Part shown: positions 35,052-43,823 of the stretch, in pieces
Layout of the letters: every line of letters starts with the position of its first letter
How positions within the stretch are numbered: position 1 is the first letter of the stretch
From: VFBF01 sp964530695
GTDB taxonomy: Bacteria > Pseudomonadota > Alphaproteobacteria > Caulobacterales > Aquidulcibacteraceae
Assembly: GCA_964530695.1 (NCBI GenBank)
Contig: CAZGYQ010000007.1
Location: forward strand, 1-58,108
Direction: 5' to 3'
Length of the DNA stretch: 58,108 nt
Position numbers and translations under genes: made by a program
Notes under the pieces: model-generated
Databases searched by the model: none
What the model saw: the letters and a program-made list of their open reading frames with translations, nothing else
Told to the model about the DNA's origin: nothing

Positions 35052-35345
35052 ATGGCGAGAACCGCGACAGTGATGGTGAAGCGCGCGCCTGGCGCAGGCG
35101 CGACCAGACCAGCGCGGGAAATCGTCGCTCGCATGGCCGAACTCCTGCGCGCGCGCGGCTTTGATGTCCTTCGCATCAACAGGTTCGGCGTGAGCGTGCG
35201 CGCCGAGGACGCGCGGTTCGAACGCGAGCTCGGCGTGCGGCTCCCGCACGGGCGCGCCGTCTCCGAGCCCGCCCATCCGCGCGACACAGACCTCGCCGCA
35301 CTTGTTGGGACAGTCGACGCAGCGCCCGACCCGATCAACTTCTGA
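35052..35345 (+). CDS. Small protein resembling the S8 peptidase prodomain
   Basis: A 97-residue protein. Its centre, ELLRARGFDVLRINRFGVSV followed by a helix and VRLP, matches the prodomain segment of the upstream protease (LESLGFAVLRKNRFTLSVSG). The pattern is LxxxGFxVLRxNRFxxSV. Stand-alone prodomain-like proteins can act as protease inhibitors or intramolecular-type chaperones supplied in trans. The start ATG 35052 has AGGAAGAG just upstream. It lies 300 bases after the protease gene and converges with the decarboxylase-fold gene. Function is inferred from similarity to the neighbour only. Confidence 0.65.
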   Translation: MARTATVMVKRAPGAGATRPAREIVARMAELLRARGFDVLRINRFGVSVRAEDARFERELGVRLPHGRAVSEPAHPRDTDLAALVGTVDAAPDPINF

Positions 35346-35390
35346 CCAGCCCGCGACGCGATCAGGCGCATCGACCGCTTCGCGCCCGCG

Positions 35391-36311
35391 TCAGCTGCTT
35401 TGCCAGATGGCGCGCGACGGCCCGACCGTGAATTCCAGACGCATCCAGACGCCTCCGCCCAGGAGGGCCGGGTTCTGCGTCTTGAGGCCAAGCCGCTCGA
35501 CGATCGGATGACTCGCCGATGGGGCCAGCCGCACCGTGTGCGCACCCGACAGAAATCCAGATGACGCGACCTTGAGCCCGCTGGGGACGGTTTCCAGGAT
35601 CGACTGGCGGGTCGCGCGACCCATATCGACGGGATCGCGGGTCTGCCGGAGCGTGATCTGCGGCATGGAAAACGGCGACGGCGGCGGTCGGTCCTTCGAC
35701 ACAGCCAGGGTCTCGAAGCCGACATCGGCCCACGGGTCGGGGGATCCAGTGAGATCTTCAGGGATCGAAGCGCCGTTGCGCGTGATCGTCAGGATCGGTG
35801 TTTCTGCCGGCTCCTTGTCCGCGCCGAACGCTTCAAAGTGCAGCGTCTTCACCCGTACGCCCGCATCGTCCGCCGCGGCGCCCGTCGGTTCGATGACCGC
35901 GTGCGATTTAGGATAGCCATAGATTTCACGCCCGCTCGCCATCGCAGCGGCGGTGTCGACGAACATGAAACTCGGCAGCCAGCCCTGGCGCGGCGCGGCG
36001 TTTGTCGGCCCCCCGACGACGGGGCTCCAGAAAGCGATGTCCCATTCCCGGATCTTGCCCTTGGGGCCGTCAATCGGATCGAGGGACCGCATCGCGCCCA
36101 CATAAAGGGCGGTCACGAGCACCGTGTCCGAGGTCACCCGATAGGCGACTTCGCCGTCCGCGGGATGATTGAGCGTCGCGTCGCAATGGTCTTGCTGTCT
36201 TGCCCTGTCGCCGCGCAGCAGGACCATCTGCAGCAGCGCGTCTTCCGCACGATACGGCGCCATGCCGACGACATCGCCCGGCAGACGCGTGAAAACAGGC
36301 TTCTCAACCAT
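35391..36311 (-). CDS. Acetoacetate decarboxylase-fold protein
   Basis: A 306-residue member of the ADC family. The signature GREIYGYPKSHA (Lys135) corresponds to GREL-x-YPKK of the clostridial enzyme, where the first Lys forms the Schiff base and the second lowers its pKa. Here the second Lys is Ser, so activity may differ (some relatives act as hydratase-aldolases). No signal peptide. ATG 36311 has AAGGAGAG upstream and lies inside the end of the cyclase gene (8-base overlap), so the gene is co-translated with it. It is the last gene of the operon 42053-35391. Confidence 0.85.
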   Translation of the reverse strand: MVEKPVFTRLPGDVVGMAPYRAEDALLQMVLLRGDRARQQDHCDATLNHPADGEVAYRVTSDTVLVTALYVGAMRSLDPIDGPKGKIREWDIAFWSPVVGGPTNAAPRQGWLPSFMFVDTAAAMASGREIYGYPKSHAVIEPTGAAADDAGVRVKTLHFEAFGADKEPAETPILTITRNGASIPEDLTGSPDPWADVGFETLAVSKDRPPPSPFSMPQITLRQTRDPVDMGRATRQSILETVPSGLKVASSGFLSGAHTVRLAPSASHPIVERLGLKTQNPALLGGGVWMRLEFTVGPSRAIWQSS

Positions 36312-39300
36312 CACCGCTCTCCTTCAAGGCAGGGCTCGCACCCTCGATCGTGCGTGCGAGGCGCTCAAACAGCGCGACCTCTCCCGCCATGCCCTTGGCT
36401 CTGGCTCGATCCACTGCGGCCCGCAGCCGGCGCCGCGCGCCGCCGCGCCCGCCTGCGGCCCGCGCCAGAGCCTCCACGGCGGCCAGCCGCGGCCGCCCGA
36501 TGGGAAACATGAGCGCAAAGCGCCGCAAGGGCGCCAATGAAACCGCCAGCAGCGCGTGCGCACGCTGGCGCAGGCCGGCCGCTTCAGCGGAAAGGACGAT
36601 AAGTGCAGAGACCAGCGCCGCCGCCGAACAGGCCTCAAGCGAGGTGTAATTTGTCGGCGGCAGCCGGCGCGAAAGGGCCTGCGCACGTTCGGCTGCCGCG
36701 AGCGCGCCCCCGAGGTCGCCCCGCTCGTAACGCAGCCGCGCCTCAAGCCCGGTGCAGATGTGACGGGAATGATTGTCCTCGATCCCGCCCAGGAGCGACT
36801 GCGCCTCCACAAGCAGCGTCCATGCGGGTTCGGGACGATTGTCCGAGAGCAGCGTCTGCGCCGTCGCATAGCGGCTCCAGCTGGCGTGCATGGCGTTGCG
36901 GCGTTCGTCGGCGAGTTCGCCCAGACGCGCGAACCGTTCGATCGCGCCGGCGTGGTCGCCCTGAAGGTGCGCGGCCATGCCGCGCGTGGTGAGGATAACC
37001 TCACGCAGCTGGTGCTCGCCGTCGTCTGGAAGCAGGGACTGGGCGCGCTCCAGGCGTTCGATCCCGGCCGCCCACTGCGCTCTCGACAGGTAGAGCACCG
37101 CCTGGGCCGTCATCGAGGCCGCCGCACCCCGCCGGCCCTCGTCCAGCACGGCTAGCCGCTCACCCATGTCGAAATACCGTCTGGCGACGGGTTCGAGCCT
37201 CAACAGACCGAAGAAATATCCCAGAAATGCAAACGTGCGCCCCCGCGCGGCGCTGGCTTCGCCGGTATCCACCCCAAACCGGCGCGCGTCGGCCGTGGTG
37301 GCGAGGATCTCCCCGGGCGCGCCCATGAACTGGCCCGTTTCTCCACGCACCGAGACGGCAGCCACGGCGAAGCGGCGCAATCGATCCGGCAGCGGCTGCG
37401 CGCGCGCGCGCTTCAGCGCGGCGCGCGCCGACGCGTTGGCGGCGGTGATGCGCCCGATCGACCACTCCGCAACCGAGCGCTCGGCAAGCCACCGCACGGC
37501 GCGGCGCGGCGCAGGTGCGTCGCCTGTCGCTGGAAACTGCCCGAGCGCGAGCGTGGCAAGTTGTATCGCGGTCCGGTGAGAGCCCTGACGCGCCGCGTGC
37601 GCCGCGGCGCGCTCATACGAAAGCGCCGCGCGCGCGCTGCAACCGCCTTCGCTCCACAGACGGGCGACCTCCGGCAGGATCGCGAGCATGCCGTCGCGCG
37701 GCGTCGCCGCGCACAGGCCTCTGGCCGCACGAACCGCAAGCAAGCTGCGCACGCCCAGCGGCGTCCGGCGCGCCACGGCGTCGACGAGAAGCGCATGGGC
37801 GGCGCTGATCTCGTCGCGTCCCCCCACGTTTTCATCGCGGTTTTCATCGGGGCGTCCGCCGACGCTTTCCACGAAACGCCCTGCAGAGCCTCCTCCGGGC
37901 GTCCAGCGCGCCAACCGCGCTTCCACCAGCCGCGCGAGGGCCGCATCGACTGGCGTCGCCGGGCCGTCGGCGATCATGACGCCGAGGAGCGCAGGCGAGA
38001 CGGGCCGGTTGATCACGGCAAGCGCGCGCATCAGCGCCCGCTCCTCGTCATTCAGGTTGCCGAGGCGCGCATCGAGCGCCAGATCAAGAGGGTCGATCGC
38101 GATGTCGCGGTCCTGCGTCGCCTCGCCCTCGCCGCTGGATATTTCCCTCTCGGCGAACGCCGCCGCCGACTGGACCGCGAAGAACGGCGCGCCATCGCTT
38201 GCCGCGTACAACGCCGCGATCCACTCCGGGGGCGCTTGCGGCGCGTTGGTCCGCACAATCGACGCGAACGCCTCAGGCGCCAGGGGCGAAAGCGTCGTCG
38301 TGCGCCAGGCCTGCCCAGCCGCCGCCGCCAGCCGTCGGTGCGGTGACTCCGTCGGGCGGGCAGCCGCCACAAGGACCAGCGGCGCGTCGCGCTTGAACAG
38401 CTGTTCCAGAACCGCGATCGACTCAAAGTCGGCGTTCTGGAGATCGTCGACGGCGATCGGGCGGAGCGTCGCCTGCGAGAGCGCCTCAAGGAGAACCGCG
38501 AACGCCGCCTCCGTCGCCGCCGCGCGCTCTCCCGGCGCGAGGCCAGCGACACGAGGAGATTCCGGGACCGCGGTCTTGAGTGCGCCCGACAGGAGGTGGA
38601 GACTGTCGCTGTCAGCGCCGGCCCGCGCGAGCGCCTCGGCCGCAAATGCGCTCTCCTCGCGCGGATCGTACCGCTTGAACAACCGTCGCGAGACATCCGT
38701 CACAAGCCCGAAGGGACGCAGGCTGAGCGATGCACCAGCCTGCACCATGGCGATGTCCCCATGACCGCCAGCCGCTAGACTTGACACAATCTGGTCGAGG
38801 ACGTGCGTCTTGCCGATGCCGGGCGGCCCTTCGATCAGCAAGGCGCGCGCGCGTGTCGCGCCATGGGGATCGGTGAGCCACGCAATGCCGTCGCGGACGT
38901 CGACTTCGCGTCCAGCGCGATGCGTCTGACGCGGCGATTCGGGGCGATCCAGCCAGGCGCGCGCGGAAGCATCGACAACGATTTCGCCGGGACGCGCCGC
39001 AGCGCACAGTTTCGCGGCGCGGTTCACCGCCACGCCGCACACCGCGCGTGCGCCCGCAACCGACACGCCCGCATAGACCGGGCCGACCGCGAGGGCGACC
39101 GCAGCGTCAAATCCCAACGCCCGGAGCGCCGTTTGCGGCGTCGCCAGATCGTGACCCCAGCCTTTGGTCATGGTCCAAAGCGGCGCGGCGATGCGCAGAT
39201 GAACGCCTTTTTCGTCCTGGGTGATGCGCTCGACTCTGCCCCCGAAGCCGCCCGCCCAGCCTGACAGCCGGGCCAGCGCCTGGTGAAGGTTTCCAACATC

Positions 39301-39969
39301 GAGCCGCCGCCAGTGATCTGCGGCTGCGAGCCGGAAGAACACGAACGCGAGACGCTCCACTTCTCCCTCGCTCGCGCTGCGCGCGGCCACACGCGACGCC
39401 AGTGGCGCCGCCGCGCGCGCGGGAGCCCTTGTCCGGCGCGTCCCGTGCAGCGATTGGTGCAGTCGTGCGACAGCCTCGCCCCAGACAAAGCTAGCATGCT
39501 CGCGCAGGGGCGGGACCAGGGGCGTCTCGTTCACGTGGCCCCGGGCCCAGGCCGTGCGCGCCGTTCGTCCGGTCTGCGCCTCGAATATTTTCGCCATGCG
39601 CGCGATCAGGCGGTTGAGCGCGCCGTCGCGCGGCGATCGGTCCGATGCGTAGATTGCGCCATCCCCCAGCGCGTCCGCCCATCGAAACCCGGCGTCCGCG
39701 AGGGCCTCGCCGATGGCCTGCTCGGCGCGAAACAACGTGGCCGCCGCATGTTCGCCGGCATAACGCCCATGCGTGATCGCCAGGGATTCCACATAGGCGG
39801 AAAAACCGACCGCATCGAAGCCGACCAGACACCTGGCGCTGGATTGATCGCCCGGTCTATCGCCCGCGCGCTGGCCCGCTCGGGCGTCTGCGTGCGCGCG
39901 ATCACCTGGCGCCGCGTGGCGCAAGCTCGCCGCGGATGTCGTCGCGCGGGAAAGCCCGGCCCTGCTCAT
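36304..39969 (-). CDS. Soluble-adenylyl-cyclase-like protein: two cyclase domains, ATPase, TPR
   Basis: 1221 residues, no membrane segment. Cyclase domain C1 (about 45-160) has the metal-binding FDAVGFS (Asp52) and GDG (Asp103). C2 (about 205-345) has QDEKGV, the GPVYAG segment and the GVAVNRAAKL motif, where the transition-state Asn316 is present and the usual Arg three residues later is Lys320. A STAND/AAA-type ATPase follows (Walker A GPPGIGKT, 381-388, and further LLIEGPPG context). From about 700 to the end come TPR-like helices (e.g. ALSYERAAAHAARQGSHRTA). The layout matches mammalian sAC and related bacterial proteins. The start, ATG 39969, overlaps the FAD gene stop (ATGA); the frame is open upstream only antisense to coding. 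Product cAMP or cGMP, or regulatory only, is not settled. Confidence 0.85.
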   Translation of the reverse strand: MSRAGLSRATTSAASLRHAAPGDRAHADARAGQRAGDRPGDQSSARCLVGFDAVGFSAYVESLAITHGRYAGEHAAATLFRAEQAIGEALADAGFRWADALGDGAIYASDRSPRDGALNRLIARMAKIFEAQTGRTARTAWARGHVNETPLVPPLREHASFVWGEAVARLHQSLHGTRRTRAPARAAAPLASRVAARSASEGEVERLAFVFFRLAAADHWRRLDVGNLHQALARLSGWAGGFGGRVERITQDEKGVHLRIAAPLWTMTKGWGHDLATPQTALRALGFDAAVALAVGPVYAGVSVAGARAVCGVAVNRAAKLCAAARPGEIVVDASARAWLDRPESPRQTHRAGREVDVRDGIAWLTDPHGATRARALLIEGPPGIGKTHVLDQIVSSLAAGGHGDIAMVQAGASLSLRPFGLVTDVSRRLFKRYDPREESAFAAEALARAGADSDSLHLLSGALKTAVPESPRVAGLAPGERAAATEAAFAVLLEALSQATLRPIAVDDLQNADFESIAVLEQLFKRDAPLVLVAAARPTESPHRRLAAAAGQAWRTTTLSPLAPEAFASIVRTNAPQAPPEWIAALYAASDGAPFFAVQSAAAFAEREISSGEGEATQDRDIAIDPLDLALDARLGNLNDEERALMRALAVINRPVSPALLGVMIADGPATPVDAALARLVEARLARWTPGGGSAGRFVESVGGRPDENRDENVGGRDEISAAHALLVDAVARRTPLGVRSLLAVRAARGLCAATPRDGMLAILPEVARLWSEGGCSARAALSYERAAAHAARQGSHRTAIQLATLALGQFPATGDAPAPRRAVRWLAERSVAEWSIGRITAANASARAALKRARAQPLPDRLRRFAVAAVSVRGETGQFMGAPGEILATTADARRFGVDTGEASAARGRTFAFLGYFFGLLRLEPVARRYFDMGERLAVLDEGRRGAAASMTAQAVLYLSRAQWAAGIERLERAQSLLPDDGEHQLREVILTTRGMAAHLQGDHAGAIERFARLGELADERRNAMHASWSRYATAQTLLSDNRPEPAWTLLVEAQSLLGGIEDNHSRHICTGLEARLRYERGDLGGALAAAERAQALSRRLPPTNYTSLEACSAAALVSALIVLSAEAAGLRQRAHALLAVSLAPLRRFALMFPIGRPRLAAVEALARAAGGRGGARRRLRAAVDRARAKGMAGEVALFERLARTIEGASPALKESGDG

Positions 39970-42053
39970 GCGAAATCTGACGCGCCGTAGACCTCGGCCG
40001 GGAAACCGCAGATCGCCTTCGCGCAGAGGCGGCCTGACTGTGTGGCGACCTCGACGGCGCCCATGTCGAAATTGTTGCGCGTCCAGTCTCCGGCGAGAAA
40101 GAGATTGGGAAATCCAGACCCGCCGGGCCTCAGACGCCTGTCGACCGATCCCGGCGGGGTCGTGACGTAAAGCGACACCGGATCGGAATTGATCCGCACA
40201 TACATCGTCTCGAATTCCCCGCTCAGATCGTAGCGTCCGTCGGCGGCGATCAATCCGGGGAAGGCGCGCGCGGCGTGCTGTGACTGCCACGCCCGGGTCA
40301 GCGTCTCGGCCCGGCTGCATTCCGCCGCCGGCAGATGCGCGCCGGGAACGCCGCTGGGCGGAAAGGGGACCGGTCCGCACAGGAAGGAAAGGCTTTGCGG
40401 ACGACGCCCTCGGGCATCGGGATGCTCCAGCGCGAGCTGGAAATCCATGTTCGCCCATGTGGAGTGCGGCAATTCATACGCCGTAAACAGCCCGTCCTTG
40501 GTCCAGCCGTGAAAGTCCGGCGTGCGGTCCGCGCGCCAGATCTGGGCGGCGATGGTCGGCGTGAGGCCCGCCGCATCGAGCATGCGCCGCCATCGTGGCG
40601 AATGGGCTGCAAGATCCTTGGTCGTGTCTCGCAAGGTCGAGATCGAGGCGGCGAGGACGACGATGTCGAACCCGTCCGCCGCGCCGCGGTCGAGACGCTT
40701 TTCCTCGCCAAGACCCTCGCTCTCAAACCAGGACTCAAGATCCTTGCCCTCAATGCGCGCGGCGCTCTCGGGCGTCAGCTGATCCTTGAGCGCGCCGACC
40801 GGCCAGACGCGGCGGACCTTTCCGTCCGGCGCCTTGTGGTCGACGAGCGGCTGATACCGGTCAGAGCCTGCCGCGCACCGCGCCTGGACGCGAAAGCGCA
40901 GCTGGTCGACGAAGCCGCTCGCATCGAGCCCGACATGATCGAGCCTGTGGAAGAAGTGAAACCGCACGCCGCGGTGGCGCAGGACTTCGTAATAGGGCGT
41001 GACGAAGATCTCGCCCATTCCGCCGCGCATGTGAAAGAACACCGCGCCGTGATAGGTGAACACCATCTTGAGAATGCCGCGCACGCCGGCCCCCGCCGCC
41101 ACGCCCTTCTCGCTCGGGCGTCCGTTGGTGTAGGCGAAGGCGTAGTGATAGCCGGCCTGGAAGAGCGGGCAGGCGATCGCGCGTTCCGACGCGCCGTGTT
41201 TGCGCAACCACGCCGCCGCCTCCATGTCGTTGATGGCGTCGAAGCCGCGCGTGGTCAGCCGGTCGGCGAGGATGCCCTTGAACAGGGACGCAAAAAACTC
41301 AAGCGCGCCGAAGAGATCGAGATTGCGCACGCCGCCCGAGAGCGGGGACGGCTCCTGGAGGCGATCGAGCACGTTCTGGGCGCGCGCGATGGCGTCGGCG
41401 ACAGCCTTGTCGTCGGGCCCGCCGCCGGCGAGCGCTTCGGCGTCGCCGGCAAAGCCGTCGAAATCATCCGCCAACCCGCGAAATCCGTCGGATTTTTCGC
41501 CTGTCATCTGGAACGGCGCCGCCGCGAAGAGGGACGCATCCGACGAAGCGATCCAGTCGGTCGCGGGGCCGCCCGCCAACAACCGCCGGATCGCGTCCGC
41601 AACCCAGCTCGCAATCCGGCGAATGACGGTCGTCATGGTCAGCGGGTCTGGATCGACACCCGGCGCGCGGGCGTTTCTGGGCAGGCTGACGCGCGCCTCT
41701 CGCCATCCGCCGGCGCCTTCGGGTTGCAACAGGGTGAAACCGTCATGCGGCGCCAGGGCTTCGTCGAACCGTATCGCCGTGCCCGGTGAAACAAGGCCCC
41801 ATTGCGCGTATAGCGGGCGCAATTGCTGGAAGACATTGTGATAGAAGCCGCCGAGGATGTGCAGGCCGTGCTCCTCATTGCGTCCGCGGATCGCTGCGTT
41901 GCGGCTCGAGGCGCATTTGCCGCCCAGACGCCACCCAAGCGTGTAGACATCGATGTCGTATCGATCGCGCCACTTTGGCGCCTCGGTGAGTTCAAAGGCC
42001 GTCGCCAGCGCCGCGGGCCCCCCGCCGACGATCGCAATTCTCTGACGCGCCAT
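39966..42053 (-). CDS. FAD-dependent oxidoreductase, phytoene desaturase/HpnE-like
   Basis: A 695-residue flavoprotein. The N-terminal Rossmann motif is RIAIVGGGPAALATAFELTE, followed by YTLGWRLGGKCASSRN and the HGLHILGGFYHNVF motif. A C-terminal FAD-binding segment ends LFLAGDWTRNNFDMGAVEVATQSG. This set is typical of amine-oxidase superfamily enzymes acting on hydrophobic substrates such as carotenoid or squalene derivatives. It is longer than those enzymes, with inserts between about 160 and 300. I start at ATG 42053 (GGGAG upstream); ten codons more are open. First gene of the operon with the cyclase and ADC-fold protein. Confidence 0.85.
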   Translation of the reverse strand: MARQRIAIVGGGPAALATAFELTEAPKWRDRYDIDVYTLGWRLGGKCASSRNAAIRGRNEEHGLHILGGFYHNVFQQLRPLYAQWGLVSPGTAIRFDEALAPHDGFTLLQPEGAGGWREARVSLPRNARAPGVDPDPLTMTTVIRRIASWVADAIRRLLAGGPATDWIASSDASLFAAAPFQMTGEKSDGFRGLADDFDGFAGDAEALAGGGPDDKAVADAIARAQNVLDRLQEPSPLSGGVRNLDLFGALEFFASLFKGILADRLTTRGFDAINDMEAAAWLRKHGASERAIACPLFQAGYHYAFAYTNGRPSEKGVAAGAGVRGILKMVFTYHGAVFFHMRGGMGEIFVTPYYEVLRHRGVRFHFFHRLDHVGLDASGFVDQLRFRVQARCAAGSDRYQPLVDHKAPDGKVRRVWPVGALKDQLTPESAARIEGKDLESWFESEGLGEEKRLDRGAADGFDIVVLAASISTLRDTTKDLAAHSPRWRRMLDAAGLTPTIAAQIWRADRTPDFHGWTKDGLFTAYELPHSTWANMDFQLALEHPDARGRRPQSLSFLCGPVPFPPSGVPGAHLPAAECSRAETLTRAWQSQHAARAFPGLIAADGRYDLSGEFETMYVRINSDPVSLYVTTPPGSVDRRLRPGGSGFPNLFLAGDWTRNNFDMGAVEVATQSGRLCAKAICGFPAEVYGASDFA

Positions 42054-42221
42054 CCGATACTCCCAGCGAGCAAGCGACTTCAAAGGTCTCTTCCGAATAG
42101 CGTCGCCCCGTCAATACGATGCGCGCACGCTGTGGGCGGGTTCAGGAGGCTCGATCGCCGCCGCATCGCCCTCGTCTCGAACCGCTTCGCTCCGAACGAG
42201 ACGGCGCGCGGATCAACCGCC

Positions 42222-42959
42222 TCACAAGCTCCAGTCGACCAGATGGGTGGCGCTGACGCCTCCGGACGCCTCGACCAGCTTGCGCAGGCGAGGGGGATCT
42301 AGAATGACGATCTCGCGACGCTTGTGGGTGATCAGGCCGCCTTTGGTGAGCGCGCTCAACTCGCGGGCGACCGCTTCGCGCTGCGCGCCGATCATGCCGG
42401 CGAATTCAACCTGGGTCGGGGCCTGCACGATGGTGATGCGACCGTTGGCGTCGGTCTCGCCGCGCCGCGACAGCCGCAGCAACATCGAACACACGCGCGC
42501 GCGAACGTCGAACGCACTGAGTTCGAACACCCGGTCCGTCAACATCACCACATTGCGCGCCAGGGCTTCAAGCAGGCGCGCGCCGATGCTTGGGTGGCGC
42601 GCAAGCAGTTCGCCGAACAGGGGACGCGGCGCTTCGGCCAGCAGGGAGGGCATGTCGGCCTTCACCGTCGCGGTCCGCGGCGTGTCCGCGAGGATGGCGA
42701 TCTCGCCAAAGTGGCCGCCCGCGGCGATGATCCGGAACGCGACCTCGCGGCCAGTGCTCGCGATGATGCGCGCGCGTACCTGCCCGTCGAGCACCACAAA
42801 GAAACTCGATGACCGGTCAAGGTGATCGATGACGGTCTGGTCGCCCATGACCCGCAGCCACGTCATTTTCTCGCCGATCGCCGCAAGATCCGCGTCGGCG
42901 AGATCGGCGAATATCTTCACCCCTCGAAGAAGAAGGATTTTTCGTCTTGCGTCCGTCAC
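42222..42959 (-). CDS. Crp/Fnr-family cyclic-nucleotide-responsive regulator
   Basis: A 245-residue transcription factor. The cyclic-nucleotide-binding domain has the phosphate-binding cassette GGHFGEIAILADTPRTATVKA, with Glu86 and Arg95 at the cAMP-contact positions. There are no Fe-S Cys residues. The C-terminal winged helix has recognition residues AQREAVAREL; Arg194, Glu195 and Arg199 match the Arg180, Glu181 and Arg185 of E. coli CRP that read GTG/CAC half-sites. The start is GTG 42959 with no clear ribosome-binding site. The gene lies 168 bases upstream of, and on the same strand as, the FAD oxidoreductase/cyclase/ADC operon, so it probably responds to the cyclase product. Confidence 0.92.
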   Translation of the reverse strand: MTDARRKILLLRGVKIFADLADADLAAIGEKMTWLRVMGDQTVIDHLDRSSSFFVVLDGQVRARIIASTGREVAFRIIAAGGHFGEIAILADTPRTATVKADMPSLLAEAPRPLFGELLARHPSIGARLLEALARNVVMLTDRVFELSAFDVRARVCSMLLRLSRRGETDANGRITIVQAPTQVEFAGMIGAQREAVARELSALTKGGLITHKRREIVILDPPRLRKLVEASGGVSATHLVDWSL

Positions 42960-43036
42960 AATGCGTTAAAGCCCCCATGCTCACGCGTGCACGGTACCTA
43001 CATCGGGATGCACAAGACTGTCACGTGGTAAGGCGA

Positions 43037-43073
43037 CGGTGAAAATTTCACCGAGATTGTGCTTTTTCGCACA
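43037..43073. promoter_or_regulatory. Two adjacent CRP-type palindromes upstream of the Crp gene
   Basis: CGGTGAAAATTTCACCG (43037-43053) is a perfect palindrome around one base. TGTGC-TTTTTC-GCACA (43058-43073) has the 5-6-5 layout of CRP sites (TGTGA-N6-TCACA). They lie about 80-115 bases upstream of the GTG at 42959. The conserved recognition-helix residues in the neighbouring regulator make autoregulation plausible. Confidence 0.55.
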
Positions 43074-43771
43074 TTCACCTTGATGCGCGATCGATAGTGT
43101 CGCGATGGGTGGCGGACACACGCGAGGGCCTCAACTTTCTCGCATGGTCGTCGGGTCGGACCGTGATTCTCTGGAAGGCTCTCCGGGGCGTCGCGGTCGG
43201 GTCCGGTGGTTGACGGCGAACCTGCCGACGGCGATTTTCCCCGCCGCCGGACAGATCCGACGTCGGGCCGGTCGTGTTTGCAAACCGGGGCTGAAACGGT
43301 TGCGCGCCGCCGACAATGTCGGCGGCGCGTGACTGCTTTTTGGCGGGGACGGGCTGCTGCGCCGATCCGCACGCCGCGCCGCGCGGCCCCCGGTCGCGAG
43401 CGCCCTTCGCCCTGGGATAATCTCGGATGCCTGAAGCCGTCGCCCGTGCGCCTGCCGCGCGACACGCCGGTCGCGCAACTCATCGGCTGGGCAAGACAAC
43501 TTCGGGCGACACATCGAACACGGCGGGAACGTCAGGGCTGCGCGAACGAACGCTGGTTTGGTCTGAGGTCACTCCGTGTTGGTCGTGCGCCTTCAATTCA
43601 GAGACAGAACGGGCGCGCCACGCTGCAACCGATCGTCGGCCAAGTGATCATCACTCATGAGCCCGTCGCACGTCACCCAGCATTCCGGCTATTTCGCCGC
43701 AAAGGTCCGCTGGTGTCGGGCGTCACTTTTCGAATTTGGGTTTCGGCGTTTGCGCATCTCCTGATCTTGTT
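43074..43771. other. Gap without a supported gene between the Crp gene and the envelope operon
   Basis: About 700 bases. Open frames here give low-complexity Arg/Pro-rich or unlikely products. The stretch contains the terminator-like palindrome at 43303-43341 and, near the right end, a less GC-rich region leading into the TTGACA promoter. No other feature is recognised. Confidence 0.5.
43303..43341 (+). terminator. Strong rho-independent terminator-like hairpin
   Basis: CGCGCCGCCGACA-A-TGTCGGCGGCGCG (43303-43329) is a 13-base perfect inverted repeat with a single central base, followed by TGACTGCTTTTT on the plus strand. No gene ends here on the plus strand, so it may end an unannotated short RNA. 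Confidence 0.6.
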
Positions 43772-43800
43772 TTGACAATTTCTGCCTGTCTCACTAACGA
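43772..43800 (+). promoter_or_regulatory. Promoter of the CsgG/LpoB/TIR operon
   Basis: TTGACA (43772-43777), 17-base spacer, TAACGA (43795-43800). The -35 is consensus, the -10 is weak. The first ATG (43824) follows with GGGGAGG in between, giving a leader of about 17 bases. Confidence 0.55.
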
Positions 43801-43823
43801 TGCGATCCAAGGGGAGGACCGGA

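Noticed and set aside
43206..43775. Plus-strand 189-residue open frame in the gap before the envelope operon
   Set aside because: Low-complexity Arg-rich product without a ribosome-binding site; it crosses the terminator hairpin and the promoter.
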